From positions 124,001 to 188,000 of the forward strand of contig NZ_JAGISH010000002.1 of assembly GCF_017813235.1 (NCBI RefSeq): a DNA stretch of 64,000 nt, written 5' to 3'. The first letter of the stretch is position 1. The number at the start of each line of letters is the position of its first letter. This stretch comes from Sagittula salina. Lineage in GTDB: Bacteria > Pseudomonadota > Alphaproteobacteria > Rhodobacterales > Rhodobacteraceae. Of the stretch, positions 45,270 through 53,858 are shown one piece after another. Under the pieces are notes generated by a model. That model was not told where the DNA came from. It worked only from the letters and a program-made list of their open reading frames with translations, and made no database searches. Both the position numbers and the translations under genes were made by a program.

Positions 45270-45797
45270 ATGCCCGAAATCCTGATCGTCCCCGGAAGCC
45301 TGCGCGAGGCTTCGTCCTCCCGCGCCACCGCCCGCACCCTGGCCGAGCAGCTGAAAGGCCGCGCTGCCTGCACGACCGCCGACGTGGGAAAGCTGCCGCA
45401 TTACAACGCAGACATCACCGATGATCCGGAGGTTGCGGCCTTTGTCGCGCAGGTCGGCGCGGCGGACGGGGTGATCTTTGTCACGCCGGAGTACAACTAC
45501 TCGGTGCCCGGCGTGTTGAAGAACGCCATCGACTGGGCGTCGCGCCCGGCCTACGCCTCGGTCTTCAGGCACAAGCCCTGTTTTGTCGTCAGCACCTCGG
45601 GCGGCGCGCTGGGCGGGGTGCGGGCGCAGGCGCATCTGAAGTACATCCTGAACGGGATGCTCGCCCGCGTGTATGCGGCAAAGGAAGTCGTCATCGCGCA
45701 GGCCAACGCCAAGGTTTCCGAAGGGATGCTGACCGATGAGGGCACCATCGCCTTCGCCCTTGCCGAGATCGGCCCCTTCGTCGACAGTCTCGGCTGA
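45270..45797 (+). CDS. NADPH-dependent FMN reductase
   Basis: 175 residues, flavodoxin-like. The flavin phosphate loop is GSLREASSSRATAR (9-22); TPEYNYSVPGVLKNAIDW is the family hallmark. It could supply reduced flavin to a two-component monooxygenase (not in the window) or act as a quinone reductase, a common need in aromatic degradation. It starts 24 bp after dctM and precedes the hydrolase gene by 40 bp. Confidence 0.92.
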   Translation: MPEILIVPGSLREASSSRATARTLAEQLKGRAACTTADVGKLPHYNADITDDPEVAAFVAQVGAADGVIFVTPEYNYSVPGVLKNAIDWASRPAYASVFRHKPCFVVSTSGGALGGVRAQAHLKYILNGMLARVYAAKEVVIAQANAKVSEGMLTDEGTIAFALAEIGPFVDSLG

Positions 45798-45837
45798 TTT
45801 CGCCCCACGGAACCCTCAGGACATACGGAACGACCCC

Positions 45838-46689
45838 ATGCGCCTAGTCAGCTTTATCCGACCCGATGGAACGCCCTCCTATGGCACGGCGGTCGCGGAC
45901 ACCGTGCTCGATGCCGGTGCCGTGCTGTCGCCGAAATATCCCGATCTGAAGGCTGTCCTGGCGGGTGGCGCAATGTCCGCGCTGGAGGGAGCGGGCGCGG
46001 CGCTGCCGCTGGCGGACGTTACCCTCCTGCCGCCGGTGCCGAACCCCGAAAAGATCCTCTGTATCGGTCTGAACTACTTGCCGCACATTCTCGAATCCGG
46101 CCGGCCGCACCCGGAATACCCGTCGATCTTTACCCGTTACCCGTCGTCCGTGGTAGGCCACGGCGTCCCGATCGAACGCCCGCGCGCCAGCCGCGAATTC
46201 GACTACGAGGGCGAACTGGCGCTGGTGATCGGCAAGGACGGCCGCCATATCGCGGAAGCCGACGCATGGGATCACGTCGCGGGCTACTCGTGCTTCAACG
46301 AAGGCTCCGTCCGCGACTACCAGAACCACACCACGCAGTTCTGGCCGGGCAAGAGCTTTGAACGCTCCGGGTCGATGGGGCCGTGGCTGGTCACGCCGGA
46401 CGAAACCGGCGATATCCGCGAAAAGACCCTGACCACGCGGGTCAATGGCACTGTCGAGCAGCACGCGCCGATCTCGGATCTTGCCATCGGCATCCCCGAG
46501 ATCATCGCCTATGCCTCCACCGTGCTCACGCTCAGGGCAGGCGATATAATCGTGACCGGCACGCCCGGCGGCGTGGGCCGCTACCGCACGCCACAGTTGT
46601 TTCTTGAGCCGGGCATGACGGTGGAGGTCGAAATCGGTGGGATCGGGGTTCTGCGCAACGCGGTGGTGGACGAGGCGCCGCTGCCCTGA
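45838..46689 (+). CDS. Fumarylacetoacetate hydrolase family protein
   Basis: 283 residues. Metal ligands Glu124 and Glu126 in FDYEGELALVIG, with a further Asp in SVRDYQNH; the VTGTPGGVG loop is near the C-terminus. The family includes fumarylacetoacetase, oxaloacetate decarboxylase, acylpyruvate hydrolases and 2-hydroxyhepta-2,4-diene-1,7-dioate isomerase. Here it probably hydrolyses or decarboxylates the ring-opened product. The ATG at 45838 begins MRLVSFIRPDG; an upstream extension lies within the FMN reductase gene. Last gene of the right operon. Confidence 0.92.
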   Translation: MRLVSFIRPDGTPSYGTAVADTVLDAGAVLSPKYPDLKAVLAGGAMSALEGAGAALPLADVTLLPPVPNPEKILCIGLNYLPHILESGRPHPEYPSIFTRYPSSVVGHGVPIERPRASREFDYEGELALVIGKDGRHIAEADAWDHVAGYSCFNEGSVRDYQNHTTQFWPGKSFERSGSMGPWLVTPDETGDIREKTLTTRVNGTVEQHAPISDLAIGIPEIIAYASTVLTLRAGDIIVTGTPGGVGRYRTPQLFLEPGMTVEVEIGGIGVLRNAVVDEAPLP

Positions 46690-46871
46690 CAGATTGCGGC
46701 GCTCCGGGGGGCACAGTACGCAGATGCCCCTCGCTCCGGCACGAAGGCCCGGATGGTGCGACACGCTCAGGCGATCGCCGGCGGAAGCTTGCGCAGGACA
46801 ACGCGCGCGGGCTTGCCAAGTCACGCGCGCCTGATACCTGTCGGCATAACAAGTGGGACAGGAGGTTCCCG

Positions 46872-47513
46872 ATGCTGAGCAGGTTCTTTACGGCAATGTT
46901 GATAATGGCCGCAGCGCCAGTCTGGGCGGAAGGGCCGGGCGTCTGCGCCTACAAGCCTTCCGCGCTGGCCGGCGTGGCTGCGGAGAAGGCCTCCGGTGCC
47001 CTGACGGGCGCTGGGGCGGTGGCCAGGGCTGGCGCCGAAGCCGGGGCCAGGGCGGCCGGCAACTGGATGCTGATGCACCCGGGTCAGACCGTGACGCTGG
47101 CCTCATCCGCTGCGGGCACCGCCACAAGCGCGGCGACCGGCGCGGCAACCGGCGCGACGGGCCTCGCCGCGACGGTCACGGCGGTGGTGACGGCGCCCGT
47201 GACGTTGGTGGTGGGGGCGGTTACTTTCGCTGCGGCGGGCAGCTACGAAGGGTTGTGTTATTTTCAGGTGGAACGGGTGACCGACCCCGCCGAGGTGCGT
47301 GCCATCATCGACAGTATCAGCCAGAGCGATCCGCTGGTCTGGACCCGCAACACCGACAAGGGGCCGGTGATGGTTCTGGCCGGACCGAAGGGCGAGACGG
47401 TCTATCCCATCAAGAAACTCTATATCGCCGACGGCGTGCTGAAGGTGCGCGACTGGGGGCTGAACACCACGCTGGGCCCGGTGGCCTACGTGGAGCCGGA
47501 GGCGGGTCGTTAG
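46872..47513 (+). CDS. Unrecognised secreted Gly/Ala-rich protein, copy 1
   Basis: 213 residues. Signal peptide at 1-19 (LSRFFTAMLIMAAAPVWAEG), then a Cys in VCAYKPSALAG, a long Ala/Gly/Ser/Thr-rich hydrophobic middle (about 60-125, possibly two membrane-inserting helices) and a C-terminal domain from GSYEGLCYFQVERVTD to VAYVEPEAG, with KLYIADGVLKVRDWG. I do not recognise the family. A strong AGGAGG-type ribosome binding site precedes it. The next gene is a diverged paralogue: CKPSxLAG, G-YEG-C-F-V-R-TD and KLYIADG-LK-R-WG match. It may be a membrane-active or envelope protein. Confidence 0.75.
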   Translation: MLSRFFTAMLIMAAAPVWAEGPGVCAYKPSALAGVAAEKASGALTGAGAVARAGAEAGARAAGNWMLMHPGQTVTLASSAAGTATSAATGAATGATGLAATVTAVVTAPVTLVVGAVTFAAAGSYEGLCYFQVERVTDPAEVRAIIDSISQSDPLVWTRNTDKGPVMVLAGPKGETVYPIKKLYIADGVLKVRDWGLNTTLGPVAYVEPEAGR

Positions 47514-47620
47514 GCCGGGACGAAGCACGTACCGCAAGAGGGCATCACAGGAGCAAAACCTGTTGTGTATTTGCGAAAGAGGAGCGTAGCATCAAGTCAT
47601 TACATTTCGGAGTGATTGCT

Positions 47621-48254
47621 ATGGCGCGTATTATCCTTTCCCTCACGGTTATTTCCGTTTTTTTGAGGGGCGATTGCGCTTGAAGCCAGCGCTGGCGGGT
47701 TTGATTGCAAACCATCCAAACTCGCCGGTGCCGCAGCCAGTTCGGCAGCCGCGGCTTTGGGGGGCTCCGTCGCAGCTACAGGTGTCGGCATGCAGGTGGC
47801 GGGGTACTACACTCTGGTGCATGCGAGTTCGGGCCTCACGATGCTGGCATCCACAGCAGCTGGCGCGTCGGCGGCGGGAACGACCGGGATCATTGCGGGG
47901 ACAAGCGGGGCGGTCGGCGGCGCGGCTGCGGTGCTTATGGCACCCGCGACCGTGATCGCGGGCGCGCTGGCGGCTGTTGGGGTTGGTGGATACGAAGGTG
48001 TCTGCTGGTTCTATGTCGACCGGATCACTGATCAAAATGAAGTAAACCAAATTGTCGAAAGCATCGCCTCGCGCGATCCTTATGTGACGATCGAGGGTTG
48101 GGGTGACAAGCGGTCAATGGTTATTCGGGAGGGCGACAATGTTGACTCCTACCGGATGAACAAACTCTACATCGCCGACGGGATGTTGAAGCACCGAAGC
48201 TGGGGGCCAAATCCCAATATCGGCTCGGTCCTGTTTCAGTCGGGGGATGAGTAG
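47621..48254 (+). pseudogene. Unrecognised secreted protein, copy 2, frameshifted in the signal peptide
   Basis: Paralogue of the gene before it. From ATG 47621 (ribosome binding site GGAG) the frame gives a signal-like start (MARIILSLTVISVFLR) but stops at 47681-47683. The homologous mature sequence (ALEASAGGFDCKPSKLAG onward, to VLFQSGDE) continues in the +1 frame from 47670. Removing one G from the run at 47667-47670 restores one open protein of 210 residues. Alternatives: slippage at the T7 run (47658-47664), a sequencing error, or internal initiation at TTG 47757, which would lose the signal peptide. The downstream domain is otherwise intact, so the defect is recent or not real. Confidence 0.65.
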
Positions 48255-48441
48255 AAGCCCACGCAATCCGGGCTGCCCGTCACACGGGCATTACATTGGG
48301 GGGCTAGACCTGCCGGTGACCACTTCATCTTGTAAAGCTTGCCTGAGGTCAAACGCGAGATATAGTGGTGGATAGCTGGGGCGGGTCGTCCCGCTCCGGT
48401 GTATCGGGAACGAACAGACGGAGCGGAGGACGAGTCCCGCC

Positions 48442-49026
48442 ATGGATGGCGAATTCAGAACCAATTTCGTGCGGGAGCCGGGCGCATTGAAACATCATCC
48501 GGCACTTGTGCTGAACGCCGACTACCGGCCCTTGTCCTATTACCCGCTCAGTCTCTGGACGTGGCAGGAGGCGATCAAGGCCAAGTTTCTCGACAGGGTC
48601 GACATCGTGGCCGAGTACGACGAGGTCGTGCGAAGCCCGAGCATGACGCTGAGAATTCCCAGTGTCGTCGTCCTCAAAGATTTCGTAAAACCCCAGAAGC
48701 GCGTGGCATTCACGCGCTTCAATCTTTTTCTGAGGGACGAATTCCGCTGCCAGTACTGCGGTACGAAGTCCGAGCTGACCTTTGACCACGTGGTGCCACG
48801 TGCAAAGGGCGGCATCACCAGCTGGGAAAACGTGGTCGCGGCTTGCGCGCCGTGCAATCTGCGCAAGGGGTCGCGTAGCCTGCGGCATTCGGGGCTTTCG
48901 CTGCGCAAGGTGCCGCGGCAGCCCACCGCGGCGGAGCTTCTGAACATGGGGCGGCGCTTTCCGCCCAACCTCCTGCACGAAAGTTGGATGGATTTTCTGT
49001 ATTGGGATGCCGAGCTGGAGGCCTGA
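48442..49026 (+). CDS. HNH endonuclease
   Basis: 194 residues. Zinc cysteines Cys103, Cys106, Cys135 and Cys138 frame the HNH core, with Asp115-His116 in FDHVVPRAKGG and Asn130 in SWENVVAACAPCN. The N-terminal half (NADYRPLSYYPLSLWTWQEA) is the conserved extension of this bacterial HNH subfamily, widespread in alphaproteobacteria and not tied to a mobile element. It probably nicks or cleaves DNA; its biological role is unknown. The ATG at 48442 precedes the conserved region properly. Confidence 0.9.
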   Translation: MDGEFRTNFVREPGALKHHPALVLNADYRPLSYYPLSLWTWQEAIKAKFLDRVDIVAEYDEVVRSPSMTLRIPSVVVLKDFVKPQKRVAFTRFNLFLRDEFRCQYCGTKSELTFDHVVPRAKGGITSWENVVAACAPCNLRKGSRSLRHSGLSLRKVPRQPTAAELLNMGRRFPPNLLHESWMDFLYWDAELEA

Positions 49027-49099
49027 ATGCGCGGCTCTTAAAGGGCGCTTAATGGACTGACAGGTATGGCAGGGCGACCTTTCTGACGGAGATCGCTAT

Positions 49100-50890
49100 A
49101 TGTCGACCCTGTTCCGGGTTCCCGCACGCATAGCCGTGCTGGGGGCCATCGCCATCCTCATTATGGCCGCTCTGTCGGTCGGCCTTTACGAAAAGGCGCG
49201 CGGCAACGCCTATGCCATGCGTACGCTCGAAATGCAGAACCTGACGGAAAGCATCGTCACCGTGCTGGCAGATCTTCAGGCGCGGGTCGATGCCGGGGAA
49301 CTGACACCGGAGGCGGCGCGGTCGGAAGGCCGCCGCGCGGTGGAGGCTGCCCGCTTTGGCGAGAGCGGCTATTTCTTCGCCTTCGATTTCGAGGGCGTTT
49401 ACTTCGCTCATCCCACCCGACCCGATTTTGTCGGTGAGTCGCAGATCGGGTTCAAGGATGCCAATGGCGTCCCCGTGGTTGCGGAGTTCGTCCGCATCGC
49501 CCGCGAAGAGGGCCACGGGCTCCTGCGCTATCATTTCACGAAGCCGAATTCGGACGCCCAGTTTCTCAAGTTGGGTTATGTCAATGTCTATGACGGCTGG
49601 AACTGGATCATCGGGACCGGAACCTACGTCGACGATATCGAGGCCGATCTCGCCGCCATGCGGCAGCTGATGATCGGTGCCACAATCGGCGCGGCGCTGA
49701 TCATGGCGTTGGCGGTGGCGGCGGTCGCACGCGGGATCACGCGTCCCCTGGGACGGCTGCGCGCCCGGCTGGAGCACTTGACTGAGGCGGAATTCGGCGA
49801 ACCGGTGAGCGATACCGGCAACCGCAGCGAGTTGGGCGACATGGCGCGGAGCCTTGAGGTGCTGCGCAAGACCTTGTCCGACAACGCCGCGCGGGAGGCG
49901 GCGGAGGCACGCCATTTCGAACAGCGACGCAGGGTCGTGGACGTGCTGCAGGACAGCCTCGCAAACCTCGCGAAGGGTGACCTGACCTGCGCCATCGACA
50001 ACGCCTTTCCGCAGGAGTTCGAAAGCGTCAGGGGCGACTTCAACACTGCCCTGATGCGTATCCGCGAAGTGATCGGGGAGATGCGCCAATCCATTGACAC
50101 TATCTCGCGCGAGACGGAAGGACAGGAACGCTCCAGCCACCAACTGAGCCAGCGGACGGAAAACCAGGCCGCCGCGCTGGAAGAGACCACCGCCGCGCTG
50201 CAGGAACTGTCGGATGCGGTAAAGCTGACTCAGACCAAGATGGGGGAGGCCTTTGACATGGCGGTTTCCTCACGCGAGATGAGCGGCGAAGGGCAGGAAG
50301 TCGTTCGGCGCACGGCGGATTCCATGGACGAGATCCGCGCCCAGTCGCAGAAGATTTCCGGCATCACCGGGCTGATCGACGATATTGCCTTCCAGACCAA
50401 TCTGCTTGCGCTGAATGCCGGGATCGAAGCCGCCCGCGCCGGACAGGCGGGACGTGGTTTCGCCGTGGTGGCGGAAGAGGTGCGCAGCCTCGCGGTGGAA
50501 AGCTCGCGGGCGGCCAAGGAGATCTCGGGCCTGATTGCGCACTCGACAAAGCTGGTGGACCAAGGTGCCGACCTCGCCCTGTCTTCGGGCAATGCGTTGG
50601 AGAAAATCGCCGGGAACGTGCAGAACCTTGCGCAGACCATCGGTACGATCCGCGACTCCACGAACGAGCAGGCGCAGGGCATCTCCGAGGTTGCGACTGC
50701 AGCACGATCGCTGGACGAAGTGACGCAGCGAAATGCCGGGATGATCATGGAGAACACCGCCGCCATCCAGCGGCTGCGGCAGATCTCTCGAGGGCTGGAA
50801 AGCGCGGTGGGCCGTTTCATCGTCGAAGGAGGCAGCACGTCGACGCGCAGGGCGAAGGTCAGAGCAGAAAAACAGCAGGACGCGGCCTGA
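49100..50890 (+). CDS. Methyl-accepting chemotaxis protein with Cache sensor
   Basis: 596 residues. Transmembrane helix 1 (about 9-27), a periplasmic single Cache domain (30-185) with [19 protein letters not shown] and [16 protein letters not shown], transmembrane helix 2 (about 193-213), HAMP (214-265, [15 protein letters not shown]) and a signalling coiled coil with the hairpin tip [20 protein letters not shown], which binds CheA and CheW. It senses a small molecule and steers the flagellar motor. No CheA or CheW gene is adjacent; fliG lies 23 kb upstream. Confidence 0.95.
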   Translation: MSTLFRVPARIAVLGAIAILIMAALSVGLYEKARGNAYAMRTLEMQNLTESIVTVLADLQARVDAGELTPEAARSEGRRAVEAARFGESGYFFAFDFEGVYFAHPTRPDFVGESQIGFKDANGVPVVAEFVRIAREEGHGLLRYHFTKPNSDAQFLKLGYVNVYDGWNWIIGTGTYVDDIEADLAAMRQLMIGATIGAALIMALAVAAVARGITRPLGRLRARLEHLTEAEFGEPVSDTGNRSELGDMARSLEVLRKTLSDNAAREAAEARHFEQRRRVVDVLQDSLANLAKGDLTCAIDNAFPQEFESVRGDFNTALMRIREVIGEMRQSIDTISRETEGQERSSHQLSQRTENQAAALEETTAALQELSDAVKLTQTKMGEAFDMAVSSREMSGEGQEVVRRTADSMDEIRAQSQKISGITGLIDDIAFQTNLLALNAGIEAARAGQAGRGFAVVAEEVRSLAVESSRAAKEISGLIAHSTKLVDQGADLALSSGNALEKIAGNVQNLAQTIGTIRDSTNEQAQGISEVATAARSLDEVTQRNAGMIMENTAAIQRLRQISRGLESAVGRFIVEGGSTSTRRAKVRAEKQQDAA

Positions 50891-51112
50891 AGTCCGAGTG
50901 TCCTGTTCCGCTATCCGAGGGCGTTGTTCGCCCGTATCGCTGGCGGACCGGTCGGACGGCTCCGAAACCGTTGCCCAAAGTGTAATGGTCAAGCGCTGTT
51001 GGTTCCTCCGCTTTCCTGAAGGGGATAGTCGGGCCAGGGGCAGGTACTGAAATCCCGCAGGGCGCCTGTGAAGCTTATGACATGCCCATGGGCACCGGCC
51101 CCACGACACTCC

Positions 51113-51136
51113 AAAGCCGCCCTGCGGGGCGGCTTT
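51113..51136. terminator. Bidirectional terminator between the chemoreceptor and bactofilin genes
   Basis: AAAGCCGCCC (51113-51122), TGCG, GGGCGGCTTT (51127-51136): 10-bp perfect stem with A/T ends on both sides, between convergent genes. A 12-bp palindrome TGCCCATGGGCA lies upstream (51083-51094). Confidence 0.75.
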
Positions 51137-51178
51137 GTTAGTTTGATGCCGGTTCTTCAGCCCTGCTTTATGGGGGAC

Positions 51179-51688
51179 TCAGCCCTGCGGCTGCTGCTGC
51201 GGCGCGGCGGCGGCGGGGGCCTGGCCCGGGGCCGGGCGCGTCTTTCCGCCGTTGAGCGGATCGTCCTGGCGCTGCACGGAGCCTTCGAAATGCGCGCCTG
51301 ACTCGATCGCGATGGTCTTGTGAATGATGTCGCCTTCGACCCGCGCGGTGGCGGTCAGGCGGACCTTCAGACCGCGGACGCGGCCGACGATGCGCCCGTT
51401 CACCACCACATCGTCCGCGATGACCTCGCCCTTTATCGTCGCACTTTCACCGATGGTCAGCAGATGGGCGCGGATGTCGCCCTCCACAGTGCCTTCGACC
51501 TGGATGTCGCCGGTGGTCTTGATGTTGCCGGTCACGTGCAGGTCGGCCGATAGAATGGACGCGGGCGGCTTTGCCTTGGGCGCGGTGGCCTTGAAATCGC
51601 CTGCGGACTGTTTCGGAGATTCGGGAATGCTCGGCTTCGCGGCGTCGGCCGCGGGGCCAGGTTCATTGATTTTGCTCTTAGAAAACAT
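51179..51688 (-). CDS. Bactofilin (polymer-forming cytoskeletal protein)
   Basis: 169 residues. A Pro/Lys-rich N-terminal tail (1-42), a DUF583 beta-helix core (45-140: LHVTGNIKTTGDIQVEGTVE, GESATIKGEVIADDVVVNGR) and a Pro/Gln-rich tail ending QQQPQG. Bactofilins polymerise without nucleotides and position cell-wall enzymes. It overlaps the upstream M23 peptidase gene by 11 bases; this pairing is widespread and supports a shared role in shape or septal wall growth. Confidence 0.95.
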   Translation of the reverse strand: MFSKSKINEPGPAADAAKPSIPESPKQSAGDFKATAPKAKPPASILSADLHVTGNIKTTGDIQVEGTVEGDIRAHLLTIGESATIKGEVIADDVVVNGRIVGRVRGLKVRLTATARVEGDIIHKTIAIESGAHFEGSVQRQDDPLNGGKTRPAPGQAPAAAAPQQQPQG

Positions 51689-53009
51689 CGTTCGCAGCCT
51701 TGATATAGATCATGGGATTGACGGGGTTGCCGCCGACGCGGACCTCGTAGTGCAGATGGGTCCCGGTCGACCGTCCGGTGTTCCCCATATCACCGATACG
51801 GCCACCGCGCGAGACCCTTTGACCGACCTTGACTCGAATTTTCGACATATGCGCATAGCGCGTTTCGATACCGAACTCGTGCTGGATCTTCACCAGGCGC
51901 CCGTAACCGGAGGACCAGCCCGCGTGAACCACGGTGCCATCTGCCGTGGCGTAAATCGGCGTGCCGTGCGGCGCTGCGAAATCGGTGCCCGCATGCAGGC
52001 GGCCCCAGCGGTAGCCGAACCCGCTGGTGAAGCGGAAAGGGTCCTTCAAGGGTGAGGCGAAGGGAGCCTTTTGCGCGGCGATCCGGTAGAGGTTCAGCCG
52101 GTCCATCTGGTCGAGGATGCGGTTGGCGCGCTTTGTATCGCCGGAGGGGTCGTCGCCACGGGTGGAGAAGGACAGGGGGGTCAGTGGGCCGCCCTGGCCG
52201 GAGTAGCCCTTGCGCACCTGTGCGAGGATACGGTCGGGGTCCATGCCGGCCTTCTCGAACATCTTGTCGAGCGGCTTGACCGAAACCGTCATGGCGTCCT
52301 CGAGCTGCCGGAAGATCGTGTCGTTCTTGTCCTGCATCTGCTCGATTTCGGCCTGCATTTCCGCGGCGCGAACCAGCGCGGCCTGTGCGTCGGCGACCAC
52401 TTGATCGCGTTCGGCGGCGGTCTTGGCCAGCGCATCGGAGAGGATATCGAGCGTGCTGTCGTCACCGGCGGCGGCCAGCGCCGCGCCACCACCCTCGACC
52501 TGCTCCTGCAGGGCGGTAAGCCGGTCGGTGATTTCCTCACGCGCCTTCATCGTGTCGCGCAGTGTTGTCTGGATGACATCGATACCGGTCTCCAGTTCGC
52601 GGCGCCGGGTCTCGGACTCCAGCAGTTCGGTCTGCATGGAGGAGATCTGCTTCAGCGCGGCGTTGAACCGGTTCTGTGCCGCCAGCGCCTCGCCCGCGCG
52701 GTTGTCGCGCTCGCGGGACAGTGCATTGAGGCGCTGCTGGTAAGTGATCTGTTCGCGCTTGGCCTGTTCGCGGAAGTTTCCCGCGCCGATGGAATCCATC
52801 AACAGGATCGCGGTCGCGATGGTGGTCCAGGAAATCACGAGAACCGCGCCGGTAAAGGCGATGGCCTGTGTCCCCGACTTCAGCCGGATGAACCGGGTGT
52901 CAGTGTCAGACCTGAGAAAGAGCCGGCGTTCCGGAAAGAACCGCTCGAGAATTGCATGTGTCTTGATCGCCAGACGTGTACGCACCTGACCGTCCCTTGT
53001 TGTCCCCAT
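51678..53009 (-). CDS. M23 (LytM-type) peptidoglycan endopeptidase
   Basis: 443 residues. A cytoplasmic N-terminus, one transmembrane helix (about 47-70), a long periplasmic coiled coil (80-245) and a C-terminal LytM domain (about 320-440). Zinc ligands are His and Asp in RLHAGTDFAAP and His in THLHYEVRVGG, so it should be catalytically active rather than an EnvC-like activator. It cleaves cross-links in peptidoglycan. Translationally coupled to bactofilin, which may recruit it through the cytoplasmic tail. Confidence 0.93.
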   Translation of the reverse strand: MGTTRDGQVRTRLAIKTHAILERFFPERRLFLRSDTDTRFIRLKSGTQAIAFTGAVLVISWTTIATAILLMDSIGAGNFREQAKREQITYQQRLNALSRERDNRAGEALAAQNRFNAALKQISSMQTELLESETRRRELETGIDVIQTTLRDTMKAREEITDRLTALQEQVEGGGAALAAAGDDSTLDILSDALAKTAAERDQVVADAQAALVRAAEMQAEIEQMQDKNDTIFRQLEDAMTVSVKPLDKMFEKAGMDPDRILAQVRKGYSGQGGPLTPLSFSTRGDDPSGDTKRANRILDQMDRLNLYRIAAQKAPFASPLKDPFRFTSGFGYRWGRLHAGTDFAAPHGTPIYATADGTVVHAGWSSGYGRLVKIQHEFGIETRYAHMSKIRVKVGQRVSRGGRIGDMGNTGRSTGTHLHYEVRVGGNPVNPMIYIKAANDVF

Positions 53010-53337
53010 CGAAGCTGAAGGTCCCCCAACCCGGCCTCAGTCAAAGGGCTTAAAGGCGGAGGACAGAGGGCGCAACGTTTTTGGGCGACGCCAAAGCATC
53101 CACAGGCGGGTTGTGGCTAAACCGGCGAGATTTCGCCGATATGCAGGGGATTCAAGGGGTTCGGTCGGGCGAAGCGGAAGGGGGGCGTGGCCCCTTCCGG
53201 GATCGTGGGCAGGGTCGGGCATGCCAGGCGCGGCCTGGAGAGTTCTCCGCGCGCCGCCCCCCTCAACACCCGCGCGCCGTACGAGAAGCGGTTCAGGGGC
53301 CTGCAGGAGGCCTGTGGCGAGAAAAATCGCGCACCGC
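53010..53337. other. 328-bp intergenic region
   Basis: It lies between the M23 gene start and the end of the peroxiredoxin gene, both on the reverse strand. It contains a 9-bp hairpin (CGGAAGGGG 53175-53183, CCCCTTCCG 53191-53199), likely a terminator for the peroxiredoxin gene, and the M23 promoter region near 53010-53060. No gene is seen. Confidence 0.5.
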
Positions 53338-53787
53338 TCAGAGGGCCCGCGCCGCTTCCAGCACCTCTTCGGCGTGGCCGGGCACCTTAACCTTGCGCCA
53401 TTCCCGCAGGATGGTGCCATCGGCGCCCACGAGGAAGGTCGAGCGTTCGATCCCCATGAATTTCTTGCCATACATGGATTTTTCCTTCCATACGCCGAAA
53501 CGCTCCGACAGGTCGCCCGCTTCGTCGGAGATCAGCGGCACTGTCAGGTTTTTCTTCGCCATGAACTTTTCGTGGCTGGCGATGGAATCCTTCGATACGC
53601 CGAAGACCTTCACGCCCGCCGCCTCGAACTCGGGCAGAAGCGCCGTGAATGCCTCGTTCTCTTTCGTGCAACCGGATGTGTCGTCGCGCGGATAGAAGAA
53701 CAGCACGTAGGGTTCGCCCGCCAGCGCGGCAGAGGAGGCTTCGCCACTGGTTGACGGAAGCGTGAAGGTGGGGGCCTGTTCGGTCAT
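53338..53787 (-). CDS. bcp: Peroxiredoxin of the BCP/PrxQ family, apparently 1-Cys
   Basis: 149 residues. Peroxidatic Cys40 lies in FYPRDDTSGCTKENEAF. The resolving cysteine usually five residues later is absent, and I see no other Cys in the protein, so it must use an external thiol. It reduces hydroperoxides in the cytoplasm. A conserved Arg (about 116, in GIERSTFLVG) completes the site. It is divergent from the AsmA-like gene across 71 bp. Confidence 0.93.
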   Translation of the reverse strand: MTEQAPTFTLPSTSGEASSAALAGEPYVLFFYPRDDTSGCTKENEAFTALLPEFEAAGVKVFGVSKDSIASHEKFMAKKNLTVPLISDEAGDLSERFGVWKEKSMYGKKFMGIERSTFLVGADGTILREWRKVKVPGHAEEVLEAARAL

Positions 53788-53858
53788 GCGTGTAACCTTT
53801 CGTGAATCGGTCTATGGTCGTTGGACCCGGACAATAAGGCATCAGGCGCGGGCTTCCA

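Noticed and set aside
43239-45635. 798-codon frame antisense to the TRAP permease genes
   Set aside because: His/Gln/Arg-rich composition complementary to membrane-protein codons; the forward genes are certain.
48442-49026. HNH gene as sign of a mobile element
   Set aside because: This subfamily is a widespread single-copy alphaproteobacterial gene; no integrase, transposase or terminal repeats are nearby.
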